The translations under genes and the position numbers were made by a program. 64,000 bases of DNA from Cyanobacteria bacterium REEB459 (GTDB lineage: Bacteria > Cyanobacteriota > Cyanobacteriia > Phormidesmidales > Phormidesmidaceae). The notes under the pieces were generated by a model. That model made no database searches. It worked only from the letters and a program-made list of their open reading frames with translations, and was not told where the DNA came from. Of the stretch, positions 45,073 through 53,571 are shown piece by piece. The stretch's first letter is position 1. Each line of letters starts with the position of its first letter. The stretch is taken from positions 21,715 to 85,714 of the forward strand of contig JAGWXD010000007.1 of NCBI GenBank assembly GCA_018970085.1, given 5' to 3'.

Positions 45073-45422
45073 TATTTTTAAAAGAGTCTTTATAGATAGG
45101 TATTCAACACGAAAAAATATAAAAAGCAAATCTGTCTATATAACTAAAAATATTGAAGCGTTAACTGGATAGGCAACGGTAAGCAAGGCAGTCATTTTGG
45201 CCCAATTTTTCGTTTGGTAACTGAGTGGAGAACCCCTGCTCTGCCTTTTTGTTACCTCTAGTTTTTTTTAACTCAAGCGATACAGCAAACGATCATAAAC
45301 CTAAATCGAGAAAAAGTATAGCCTTAGCCAACCTAGGCAGCAATTCTTATTTTAGAACTCTTGTGCCAGAGATGGCGTTTCGACCTTAGAACGTCTGACG
45401 GAAGCATAGGCTTTCCAGGCAG

Positions 45423-45448
45423 AGCTATTGAGAATATTCTCAATAGCT
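45423..45448. repeat. Perfect 26-bp palindrome
   Basis: Self-complementary with no central spacer; the left arm is AGCTATTGAGAAT. The core TTGAGAATATTCTCAA contains two TGAGAAT half-sites in inverted orientation. It could be a protein-binding site or part of a lost element. Confidence 0.85.
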
Positions 45449-45476
45449 AGAGCCAAGATACGATCAAGGTTTTCAT

Positions 45477-45547
45477 AATGAGAATTGCTGGGCTAGGACT
45501 GGAAATCCCTCCCAATAGCAGCTGATTCTTTAAAATGAGAATTGCTG
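45477..45547. repeat. Two 14-bp direct repeats (AATGAGAATTGCTG)
   Basis: Identical copies at 45477-45490 and 45534-45547, 57 nt apart, each containing the same TGAGAAT heptamer as the neighbouring palindrome. Confidence 0.85.
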
Positions 45548-45809
45548 TGGCGCCTTAGGCCGGTCCATAGCCCTAGCCACCTGTAGGGGGCGGCGGTGAG
45601 CCGGAAGGCCCGATTGGTGTTAGCTTTTGCGGGGCTCGTAACTGACAGGCCTATCCCATGCTAGGAGCCCTGCAATTGACCGAACAACTTGGGTCCCCAG
45701 GGCTCTGACCAAAACTATTCTGGCCGGGGACGGCAGGGGAAAAATCTTGACGTCGGCTTTGTCCTGATCATAGGCTAGGCCAGGCTTAAATTACGGAACC
45801 TTCTCACCT

Positions 45810-46664
45810 ATGGCTTCTGGAACCGCTATTTTGCTGGTATCCTGCCCTGACCAGAAGGGGTTGGTGGCTAAAATCGCCAACTTTATCTATGCCAATGGGG
45901 GCAATATCCTCCATGCTGACCAGCATAGGGATCCAGAAGCAGGACTATTTCTATCCCGAATTGAGTGGGATTTGGCGGGCTTTAACCTGCCCCAGGAGAT
46001 TATTGGCCCAGCCTTTAATGCGATCGCCCAGCCCCTGGGGGCTACCTGGCAACTGCATTTCTCCAACCTTGTTCCCCGTCTATCCATTTGGGTCAGCCAT
46101 CAAGACCACTGCCTACTCGATCTTCTCTGGCGCCATCAAGCTGGGGAGTTGGCCGCCACCATACCCTTAATTGTCAGTAACCATCCCCATCTGCAAGGCA
46201 TTGCGGAACAGTTTGGTATTGCCTTTCACCATATTCCGATAACAAAGGTGACTAAGGTGGCCCAGGAGCAACACCAACTAGCCCTGCTCAAGGAATACGA
46301 GGTTGACCTGGTGGTGCTGGCTAAGTACATGCAGGTGCTGTCCCCCAATTTCCTGGGGGAGTTTAACCAGGTGATTAATATTCACCACTCCTTTTTACCG
46401 GCCTTTATGGGGGCTAACCCCTACCAGCGAGCTTACCAGCGGGGGGTCAAAATTATTGGGGCAACAGCCCACTACGTCACCTCCGAACTCGACGAAGGTC
46501 CAATTATTGAGCAGGATGTGGTTCGTATTAGCCATCGGGACGATGTCAAGGAGTTAATTCGCAAAGGCAAGGACGTAGAACGCATGGTGCTGGCCCGAGC
46601 CGTGCGGCTGCACCTGCAACATCGCACCCTGATCTGCGGTAATCGCACCGTGGTCTTTGCCTAG
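45810..46664 (+). CDS. purU: Formyltetrahydrofolate deformylase
   Basis: A 284-residue PurU that hydrolyses 10-formyl-THF to formate and THF. An N-terminal ACT domain (ILLVSCPDQKGLVAKIANFI, GGNILHADQHRD) precedes the formyltransferase-like domain with LIVSNHPHLQGIAEQFGIAF, VLAKYMQVLSPNFL, INIHHSFLPAFMGANPYQRA and GATAHYVTSELDEGPIIEQD. Catalytic Asn/His/Asp equivalents are in the NIHHSFLPA and DEGPIIEQ blocks. ATG at 45810. Its TAG overlaps the stop of the convergent phosphatase gene by 3 nt. Confidence 0.94.
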   Translation: MASGTAILLVSCPDQKGLVAKIANFIYANGGNILHADQHRDPEAGLFLSRIEWDLAGFNLPQEIIGPAFNAIAQPLGATWQLHFSNLVPRLSIWVSHQDHCLLDLLWRHQAGELAATIPLIVSNHPHLQGIAEQFGIAFHHIPITKVTKVAQEQHQLALLKEYEVDLVVLAKYMQVLSPNFLGEFNQVINIHHSFLPAFMGANPYQRAYQRGVKIIGATAHYVTSELDEGPIIEQDVVRISHRDDVKELIRKGKDVERMVLARAVRLHLQHRTLICGNRTVVFA

Positions 46665-47545
46665 ATGGCCTCGCTAATCTGGGCCAGACGCACAGCCTGT
46701 AGCAGGTCTTGGTGGATGGCTGGGGTGGCGGCTATCAGCAAACCAGGCCGCTGATAGTCTCGACAGCGATGGAGCGGAGGAGGCTCAGAGCCATCCAGGG
46801 TGGTGACGATGTAACCCATTTCCGCCGCCATAAAGGCCAGGGCCGCCCCATCAATAAATTGTCCCCGAGCCATCACCGCACCGGCCAGATCCCCATTCAG
46901 AACACCGTTGAAGTTAGGAATCTGAGTGGTTTTAGAATAGTCGGCCCGGGTGTGAAAGACTCGATAGCGATCGCTCAGGTAGGGCACCAACTCCCCCATT
47001 TGCCAGCCCAGACACAGAGCCATGGTGGGGTTAGGGATCTGAAGCGGAGTACACTCGCCTAAATCCTGACCCAACCGGCCTTTAAAGGTGCCCTCACCCC
47101 GCAGGGCGTAGTAATAGGTCTGTTCCCCTGGCATGACGGTGATTGCCGCTTCGTAGTCATCGGCATTGAGCACACTCAAAATAATCTGATAGTTGGAGTG
47201 ACCATCTAGGTAAAACTGGGTGCCATCAATGGGGTCAAGGGCCACCAGGTAATCTCCCGGGCTGCCCAGGTCCGTAGCCCGAAAATATTTGGTGTTGTAG
47301 GTCTGCTCGTGCTCTTCACCAAAAAACCTGACCTGGGGAAACAGGCCCAACAGCACCACCTCCATCATGGTTTGAATGGAGAGATCGGCGTCACTCAGAG
47401 CCGAGGCAAAAAAATTATCCCCCTTGCCGTCTTTGTCGGGTTGGGCGCTGATGTGGGTCTGAATTTGCTGGGCGTAGGCCCCAGCGGTTTTGAGGTAGGG
47501 CAGGAGGATCTCTAAAATTTCTCGGGGGCTGGGCTGATTGGGCAT
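46661..47545 (-). CDS. Inositol monophosphatase family protein
   Basis: A 294-residue member of the Mg2+-dependent, Li+-sensitive phosphatase superfamily. Metal-binding residues are visible as GEE (Glu77-Glu78), DPIDGT (104-109), and FIDGAALAFMAAEMG as the WDxAAG-like motif in a variant form. The N-terminal helices and QIILSVLNADDYEAAITVMP suit the IMPase fold. Substrates in the family include inositol phosphates, fructose-1,6-bisphosphate and 3'-phosphoadenosine 5'-phosphate; the divergent motifs prevent a choice. ATG at 47545. The coding ends of this gene and purU overlap. Confidence 0.83.
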   Translation of the reverse strand: MPNQPSPREILEILLPYLKTAGAYAQQIQTHISAQPDKDGKGDNFFASALSDADLSIQTMMEVVLLGLFPQVRFFGEEHEQTYNTKYFRATDLGSPGDYLVALDPIDGTQFYLDGHSNYQIILSVLNADDYEAAITVMPGEQTYYYALRGEGTFKGRLGQDLGECTPLQIPNPTMALCLGWQMGELVPYLSDRYRVFHTRADYSKTTQIPNFNGVLNGDLAGAVMARGQFIDGAALAFMAAEMGYIVTTLDGSEPPPLHRCRDYQRPGLLIAATPAIHQDLLQAVRLAQISEAI

Positions 47546-47712
47546 AGCCGCAAAACCTGCTGGTGAATGTGCTTGGACCTCTCTCTATCTTAACGGTGAC
47601 CAGGGGTGACTAAGAAATTCTGCGTCTACCCCTTTTTGTCATCAAAACAGCCTAGATTTAGATAACCCTAAGGTGCAGTTCTACTACATTACTGCAGGAG
47701 ATCAGGTAACCC

Positions 47713-49614
47713 ATGGTAAATCGGCCCGTTGATTCTGTCTTTCAGCCCTGGGAGGTAGGCGAGGCCCGGCCAGGGCCAACCCAGGTCCAGGCGGCCGGGG
47801 CCATTGCCACCAGCCGGCCCAGTTGGCGATGGCTCTGGATTTTTCTGCTGTGTTCCTGCAGCACCAGTAGCCTGGCCCTGGGGGCTTTTTTCTGGCTCAT
47901 CCACCTGCCTGCCACCCCCGATTGCCGCAATAGCATCACCATCACCAGCGATCGCGCCGAGTTGTACTGCGCCCAGGTAGCCGCTGAGTCAGGTGATCTC
48001 AAAGACATCCTCAGCGCCCTTGAGGCCGTGGGGAGCTGGTCCAGCAGCCACCCCCTTTATCACGAGGCCCAGCCCCTGGTAGAAAAGTGGTCGTGGATAG
48101 TGCTGAAGGCTGCTCAACAGCAGTTTCAGAATAACCATCTGGAGACGGCTCGATCTCTGATTGGGCACATTCCCGCCACCAGCCCGGTCTATGCCTCAGC
48201 GAGCACTGCCTTAGACCGGTGGAGCCGCCAGTGGACCCAGGCCCAGGGGATTCTAGCCAAGGCCCAACAGGCCCTGCAGCGGCAGGACTGGACCACCGCC
48301 TCAGCCCAGGTGCTGGCCCTGTCAGCTCTGGAAGATGACCAATGGCAGGCCCAGCAAGTGCAAACCCTAGCTCAGCAAATTAGTCGAGAACAACAGGCAC
48401 ACCGGCTGCTGGCCCAGGCGGTAGCCATGGCAGCTACAGGAGATCGGCAGCAGTTGGCTCGGGCTATGGGGCGGGCCAGTCAGATTCATGCCTCTACCTT
48501 TATTCATAGCCGCGCCCAACCCTACCTGGACCAGTGGAGCGATCTCCTGTTGAAGTTGGGACTCCAGCAATGGTATGCCGGCAATCTCCCCCAAGTCATC
48601 AGCCTGGCTCGCCCAGTTATGGCTAATCCTAACCGGGCCAAGACAGCCCAGCAGTTGATCTGGCTCAGCCAGGCTCGCCAGATAGCCCAGCAGAGTTTGA
48701 ACTCCTGGCGGACTTCCCCCGATCAGCTGGTTAAACTCTACCAGGCGATGATGCTGGCCAATCGGATTAGCCCCGACAGTCCCTACTACGGTCAGGCCCA
48801 ATCCAGTCTGATTACCTGGCGTCGCTATCTGGGGGATCTAGCCAGACTACAAACGGCGGAGATCCCTGGCCGTCTACAACAGGTCAATACCCTGAAGTTA
48901 GCCATAGCCCAGGCTCAGCAGGTACCCCTGGGTCACCCTGCCCGGCGGCGGGCCCAAACCCTCATAGCTCACTGGCAGCTCACCATCGAACGCCTGGAGG
49001 ACCGGCCGATACTGGTCAGGGCTCATCAGCTAGCCATGGGGGCAACCATTCCCAACCTGCGGGCCGCCATCGCCACCGCCCAGCAAATTAGTCTGAATCG
49101 GGCTCTCCGCCCCGAGGCCCAAAGCTGGATCTATATTTGGAGAAGTCAGCTTCAAAGCATTGAAGACCGGCCCCTATGGCAGCGATCTCAGCAACTGGCC
49201 CGCCAGGGAAACCTATCCCAGGCCATTGTCCAGGCCACTGCCATCGCCCCTGGTCGGGCCCTCTATGGCGAAGCCCGGGCTGCCATCGCCACCTGGAAAG
49301 GCCAGCTTAGACGCCAACAACTGGCCCGTCAGTGGGCCGTTGCCGCCGGGGTTACCAGACCATCAGCCCCACCCCCAGCGGCCCCTCACCCCCAGACACC
49401 CCTAACCCTGGCCAGGCCGGCCCCCTCCCCAGCGCCCCTGGGGCTGCAGAGCAAACCGCCGCTGCCAGTACCCCAGCCCACCCTGCCCATCCGGCTTCGC
49501 CGGCCGGCCCCACCACCGGTTGCCCCCGCCCAGGCGGAAGACCCCCAAACCACCCCGGTCTCGCCGGGAGTTTCCACTGCTCCTGAACCAGAGCTGAGTC
49601 AGCCCCTCAGGTAA
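47713..49614 (+). CDS. Membrane-anchored helical-repeat protein of unknown function
   Basis: A 633-residue protein: short cytoplasmic N-terminus, one transmembrane helix (about 39-64, WRWLWIFLLCSCSTSSLALG), then about 460 residues of imperfect helical repeats, then a proline-rich tail (about 545-633). The repeats have a period of roughly 60-70 residues; the clearest is (E/R)AxxxIxxWxxxLxxxEDRPxxxRAxxLA...L.xAIAxAxxI, seen in IERLEDRPILVRAHQLAMGA and LQSIEDRPLWQRSQQLARQG. They resemble TPR-like or coiled-coil solenoids. Similar cyanobacterial proteins have been annotated as chromosome segregation ATPases, but no ATPase motif is present. It lies 76 nt upstream of mrdA, so a cell-envelope role is a plausible inference. 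Confidence 0.75.
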   Translation: MVNRPVDSVFQPWEVGEARPGPTQVQAAGAIATSRPSWRWLWIFLLCSCSTSSLALGAFFWLIHLPATPDCRNSITITSDRAELYCAQVAAESGDLKDILSALEAVGSWSSSHPLYHEAQPLVEKWSWIVLKAAQQQFQNNHLETARSLIGHIPATSPVYASASTALDRWSRQWTQAQGILAKAQQALQRQDWTTASAQVLALSALEDDQWQAQQVQTLAQQISREQQAHRLLAQAVAMAATGDRQQLARAMGRASQIHASTFIHSRAQPYLDQWSDLLLKLGLQQWYAGNLPQVISLARPVMANPNRAKTAQQLIWLSQARQIAQQSLNSWRTSPDQLVKLYQAMMLANRISPDSPYYGQAQSSLITWRRYLGDLARLQTAEIPGRLQQVNTLKLAIAQAQQVPLGHPARRRAQTLIAHWQLTIERLEDRPILVRAHQLAMGATIPNLRAAIATAQQISLNRALRPEAQSWIYIWRSQLQSIEDRPLWQRSQQLARQGNLSQAIVQATAIAPGRALYGEARAAIATWKGQLRRQQLARQWAVAAGVTRPSAPPPAAPHPQTPLTLARPAPSPAPLGLQSKPPLPVPQPTLPIRLRRPAPPPVAPAQAEDPQTTPVSPGVSTAPEPELSQPLR

Positions 49615-49690
49615 GGCGGTCTCCTGTACAATGAATGTCTAACCTTTGCCAAGATTCAGCCCCAGCGGTTGACCGCCACTTCCTTTTCCT

Positions 49691-51484
49691 ATGACCCTAC
49701 TGCAAGACCTGACGGCTAGCCTTGACACCCTGGCGGGGCGCACCGTAGGTCGCAGGTTTCAGGCTGTATTTTTAATGATTCTGGCCCTGGCCGTGGGGGG
49801 CGGCTTTAGTTTACGGCTATTTCAGTTGCAGATGGTCAATGGCGACTACAACCGCCAGTTGGCAGATCATAACCGTCTGCGACTGGTGCCTAATCGACCC
49901 GCTCGGGGTACCATCAGCGATCGCAACGGTAAGGTTCTAGCCACCAGTCGCCTTTCCCAGGGTGTTTCCATTTGGCCTATCGCCCTGGCAGAAGACCAAT
50001 GGCCAGGGGTGATCGATCGCCTCTCCAGACTTCTAAAAATCCCAGCCGAAGATATTCAAAAGCGCTTAGCAGCAGCGGGGTATCAATCCTTAGAGGCAGT
50101 CTCCATTGCCAGGGATATTAGTCCGGCCCAGGCCACCGCAGTGGCCGAATATGGCGACCAACTACCGGGGGTACGTCTGGAAGCAGAGGCTATCCGCAAT
50201 TACCCCAACGGCGATCTGGCGGCCCATGTCCTGGGCTATACAGGGGAACTCACCGACAAGGAACTGGCCAAAAAACGAGACCAGGGCTACCGGATGGGGG
50301 ATGTCGTCGGCAAAATGGGGGTTGAAGCGGTGTTTGAGCCGCTGTTGCGGGGCCGCTGGGGCGGCCAACAGGTGGAGGTAGATAGCGGCGGCCGAATTGT
50401 CAGAATTCTAGGAAATAAGCCTCCCCTATCTGGCCAGGATGTCCAATTAACCCTAGATATCAATCTCCAGAAAGCTGCCGAGGCCGCTCTGGGTAAGCGT
50501 AAGGGGGCGATCGTGGCCATCGATCCTCGAGATGGGGCGATTTTAGCTATGGTGAGTCGCCCCGCCTACGACCCTAATATTTTTACCACCCGCATTACAC
50601 AAGCCCAATGGAAAGCGCTGCAGGGGAGTGACCATCCCTTCTTAAACCGCTCTCTTCAGGCCTTCCCCCCCGCCAGTACCTTTAAGATCGTTACCACGGC
50701 GGCGGCCCTGGAATCGGGCAAATTCAGCCCTAATACCGTGCTGTCTACCTTTCCCTACGTTCAGGTGGGCAGTATCCAATTTTGGGACTGGAACCGGGCT
50801 GGCTTTGGCCCCCTGGGCTTCACCGGGGCAATGGCCTGGAGTTGTGACACCTTCTTTTACCAGGTGGGGATGCGCATCGGCGGCCCGACCCTGATTGAAA
50901 TGACCCGGCGGTTTGGCTTTGGCCGTAAAACCGGGGTTGAACTGGCACCAGAAGAAAGTCCAGGATTTGTGCCCGACAAGGATTGGAAGCTCAAAACCCT
51001 AAAGACGGACTGGGTGATTGGCGATGCCATTAATATGTCCATTGGCCAGGGTTTTTTACAGGCAACCCCGCTGCAAACAGCGGTGATGTTTGCAGCGGTA
51101 GCCAACGGTGGCTACCGCATCACCCCCCACTTAAAAAAAGACGCCGCTGCCCCCGAACACTGGCGAGAATCTCTAAGACTAAAAGACTCTACCCTGGATG
51201 TTCTGCGCCGTGGACTGCGTCAGGTGATTACGGGGGGGACGGGGGCCGCTTTAAACAGCTCCCCCATACCGCCCTTTGCTGGTAAGACCGGTACCGCCGA
51301 GGCTCCCCCAGGGGCGTCCCATGCCTGGTTTGGGGCCTATGCCCCCCTCGACCAGCCTAAAATTGTAGTCGTGGCCTTTGCCGAGCACTCCGGTGGCGGT
51401 GGTGGCCATGTAGCGGCACCCATTGCCCTCAAGGTTCTGGAGTCCTACTTTGGCCATGGCCAACCCTCCCCTGCTAAGCCTTAG
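49691..51484 (+). CDS. mrdA: Penicillin-binding protein 2 (peptidoglycan D,D-transpeptidase)
   Basis: A 597-residue class B PBP of the elongasome. Membrane anchor (about 23-46), PBP dimer domain (RLVPNRPARGTISDRNGKVL) and transpeptidase domain with SxxK at Ser329-Lys332 (PPASTFKIV), SCD at 384-386 (the SxD variant common in PBP2) and KTG at 532-534 (FAGKTGTAEAPP). YRMGDVVGKMGVEAVFEPLL is typical of PBP2. It cross-links peptidoglycan during cell elongation, normally with RodA, which is not in the window. Preceded by the repeat protein in the same direction. ATG at 49691. Confidence 0.93.
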   Translation: MTLLQDLTASLDTLAGRTVGRRFQAVFLMILALAVGGGFSLRLFQLQMVNGDYNRQLADHNRLRLVPNRPARGTISDRNGKVLATSRLSQGVSIWPIALAEDQWPGVIDRLSRLLKIPAEDIQKRLAAAGYQSLEAVSIARDISPAQATAVAEYGDQLPGVRLEAEAIRNYPNGDLAAHVLGYTGELTDKELAKKRDQGYRMGDVVGKMGVEAVFEPLLRGRWGGQQVEVDSGGRIVRILGNKPPLSGQDVQLTLDINLQKAAEAALGKRKGAIVAIDPRDGAILAMVSRPAYDPNIFTTRITQAQWKALQGSDHPFLNRSLQAFPPASTFKIVTTAAALESGKFSPNTVLSTFPYVQVGSIQFWDWNRAGFGPLGFTGAMAWSCDTFFYQVGMRIGGPTLIEMTRRFGFGRKTGVELAPEESPGFVPDKDWKLKTLKTDWVIGDAINMSIGQGFLQATPLQTAVMFAAVANGGYRITPHLKKDAAAPEHWRESLRLKDSTLDVLRRGLRQVITGGTGAALNSSPIPPFAGKTGTAEAPPGASHAWFGAYAPLDQPKIVVVAFAEHSGGGGGHVAAPIALKVLESYFGHGQPSPAKP

Positions 51485-51521
51485 TTAACCGGTTAAGCCG
51501 CCACTGGCAAGCCAGATCTTT

Positions 51522-51553
51522 AGACCAGACTTAATGGAGACCAGACTTAATCG
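51522..51553. repeat. 16-bp tandem duplication downstream of mrdA
   Basis: AGACCAGACTTAATGG followed directly by AGACCAGACTTAATCG (one mismatch), in the 296-nt spacer between mrdA and the peroxiredoxin gene. The rest of that spacer shows no gene. Confidence 0.85.
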
Positions 51554-51780
51554 GCCTCTCTGGGAGTCCTGGGGCCAGCAGGTTTGTGCCAAGGCCTGTA
51601 TTAAAACCTTTAGAATAGGTCTATGGGCTGATATCGCGCCCTATTCCCCTGGGGCCGGTGTTGCTGCAAAGCTGGTCGCTTTACCCTCTTGGGAGGGTCA
51701 ATCCCGACTAGCCGGTGCGCTAGGGTCTAGAATCAATCACCAGAGATAAGAACTACTATTGCTAACCCAAGGAGATGATC

Positions 51781-52386
51781 GTGACAAATACTACCGTCAG
51801 TTATTTAAGGGTAGGTCAATTGGCACCAGATTTCCTGGCCACCGCCGTTATCGACCAGAGCTTTAAAACCATCAAACTTTCCCAGTATCGGGGTAAGTAC
51901 GTTGTGCTCTTTTTCTACCCCCTCGACTTTACCTTTGTGTGCCCAACAGAGATTATTGCCTTTAGCGATCGCTACCATGAGTTTGCCGACCTTAATGCCG
52001 AGGTCCTTGCTGTTTCCGTTGATAGCGAGTTCTCTCACCTAGCCTGGATTCAAACCGAACGCAACCAGGGAGGACTGGGAGATCTTAACTATCCTCTAGT
52101 TTCTGACCTGAAGAAAGACATTAGTGCGGCTTATAATGTTCTCGATCCCGATGCGGGCATTGCTTTGCGGGGTCTATTCATTATCGATCGCGATGGGGTC
52201 GTCCAGCATGCCACCATCAACAATCTGTCCTTTGGTCGCAACGTAGATGAAACCCTGCGGGTGCTCCAGGCGATTCAGTACGTCCAGGCCAACCCCGAGG
52301 AGGTTTGTCCAGTAGACTGGCAACCCGGTGACAAAACCATGGTCCCCGACCCGGTCAAGGCCAAGGAATTTTTCGCCACCGTTTAG
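51781..52386 (+). CDS. 2-Cys peroxiredoxin
   Basis: A 201-residue typical 2-Cys peroxiredoxin (AhpC/Tsa type) reducing H2O2 and alkyl hydroperoxides. The peroxidatic Cys54 is in [15 protein letters not shown] and the resolving Cys176 in [21 protein letters not shown] and [13 protein letters not shown] are also family-typical. AAGGAG ends directly against an ATG at 51775 but lies 6 nt before the GTG at 51781, so GTG is the probable start. A second thioredoxin-fold gene follows after 21 nt. The partner reductants (thioredoxins) are not in the window. Confidence 0.94.
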   Translation: MTNTTVSYLRVGQLAPDFLATAVIDQSFKTIKLSQYRGKYVVLFFYPLDFTFVCPTEIIAFSDRYHEFADLNAEVLAVSVDSEFSHLAWIQTERNQGGLGDLNYPLVSDLKKDISAAYNVLDPDAGIALRGLFIIDRDGVVQHATINNLSFGRNVDETLRVLQAIQYVQANPEEVCPVDWQPGDKTMVPDPVKAKEFFATV

Positions 52387-52407
52387 GGCACCCCTGAGGT
52401 TCTAACC

Positions 52408-52944
52408 ATGGCTCCATCCCCGATCTTTTTTAACCCACCCTCCTACTGGCGCTATCTGTTGCCCCAGCCGCCGGCCCTGGGCCTGGGCCTGGGGGAGATC
52501 GCCCCCGATTTGGCCCTCTGGGATGTCACCCAGAGTCGCACTGTGAGGCTGGCCAATTGGCGGGGTAAGCAACCGGTTGTGTTGGCTTTCACCCGCATCT
52601 TTGCCGCCGGCCTCTACTGTCCCTTTTGCTATCCCCATATCATGGCCATGAATCAGGCCTACCACCAGTTTCGGCAGGCGGGGGCAGAGCTGTTTATGCT
52701 GACCAGCCTGGGGCGGCGGCAGGCTCAGGCGGTGATGGAAGATCTACAGTTAACTCTGCCCCTTCTGGCCGATGAAACCGGCCAGAGCTTTAAGACCTAC
52801 TTTACCGGACAGGCCCTGGGGGCACCCCTACCAGGGCAGTTTGTACTGGATATCCAGGGCAGACTGCGTTACGCTCACTTATTCTCCTTCCTCCACCCCA
52901 ATGCCTCGCCAGAGACTTTGCTGACCATGGTAACAAGCCTTTGA
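52408..52944 (+). CDS. Peroxiredoxin-like thioredoxin-fold protein with CPFC motif
   Basis: A 178-residue AhpC/TSA-like (redoxin) protein. GEIAPDLALWDVTQSRTVRL is the usual start of the fold; the active-site loop contains LYCPFCYPH, that is Cys71-x-x-Cys74, in place of the single TxxC of standard peroxiredoxins. The C-terminal ADETGQSFKTYFTG and GQFVLDIQGRLRYAHLFSFL complete the fold. It probably reduces peroxides or disulfides, but the CxxC form is closer to the Prx-like2/redoxin group than to AhpC. It follows the 2-Cys peroxiredoxin by 21 nt and is likely co-transcribed with it. Confidence 0.82.
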   Translation: MAPSPIFFNPPSYWRYLLPQPPALGLGLGEIAPDLALWDVTQSRTVRLANWRGKQPVVLAFTRIFAAGLYCPFCYPHIMAMNQAYHQFRQAGAELFMLTSLGRRQAQAVMEDLQLTLPLLADETGQSFKTYFTGQALGAPLPGQFVLDIQGRLRYAHLFSFLHPNASPETLLTMVTSL

Positions 52945-53571
52945 CCTTCGCCTTTACCTGGGGGCTCTGCCGAAGTCAAGTAATCACGCCCTGGCCAACT
53001 AGTGATCACAGTCACCTCCAGCGGCCATCGAGATCCTGTCGCGGTCTGTGAAAAAAAGTAAAGATAGTAGTGTTAAACGCTCTAGTCACCTTTATAAGCT
53101 AAATCTCTATACTAAACCGCCCTCGCAACCACAGGCTGCGGGGGTTATTTAATCGCAGGTGAAGTTTAACCAAGGTAAGCCCTATGGCCCATTAGCCAGT
53201 CACCCATAACTCGCCCAAATCTTGGTACAGCAGCCTAAAACCCTGGTCACATCAGCGTTTTCTCCCGACTGATGGCGAAGGGCCCGTTAGCAGAAATAGA
53301 TGAGAAATGACAAGAGGGGTGGTGCATCCCTCAATATTCTGGTTAAAATTGAGAAGCCATCAGTTGGAGCCCGTCTATTTGACGTAGTGTCGGGCGTGCT
53401 AACTGCGGCATGGGCTCCTGTGGAGTTCCCTACAGGTTGTTGTATCAGCCTTTGTGCTTGATGCCGGGTTGATTTCTGCTTTCTATAGGGGCGGTATAAC
53501 CTGTTTAACTTGTTAGTCTGATCACAGTTTTGTTCAAGCTTTCCAACGTTTAAGGAGCATGAGGACGCGGC
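52945..53571 (+). promoter_or_regulatory. Long spacer and structured leader of the sigma factor gene
   Basis: A 627-nt spacer with no supported gene. A hairpin CCCTCGCA/TGCGGGGG (53120-53144) followed by TTATTT could terminate the peroxiredoxin pair. Closer to sigA, GGAGCCC (53366-53372) can pair with GGGCTCC (53412-53418), while CCTGT (53417-53421) can pair with ACAGG (53432-53436); the two stems share bases and are mutually exclusive. GAGGA lies 6 nt before the sigA ATG. Confidence 0.5.

Larger units (their letters stand above)
45073..45809. other. Spacer of 737 nt with palindrome and direct repeats
   Basis: No intact gene. The left part (45073-45330) is AT-rich. A perfect 26-bp palindrome and two 14-bp direct repeats lie at 45423-45547. 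A minus-strand frame across this part reads NSHYENLDRILALAIENILN then SSAWKAYASVRRS and stops at a TAA near 45356-45358; it is bounded upstream by a TAG and may be a coding relic. The right part before purU (45550-45809) is GC-rich, with no riboswitch recognised. Confidence 0.5.
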
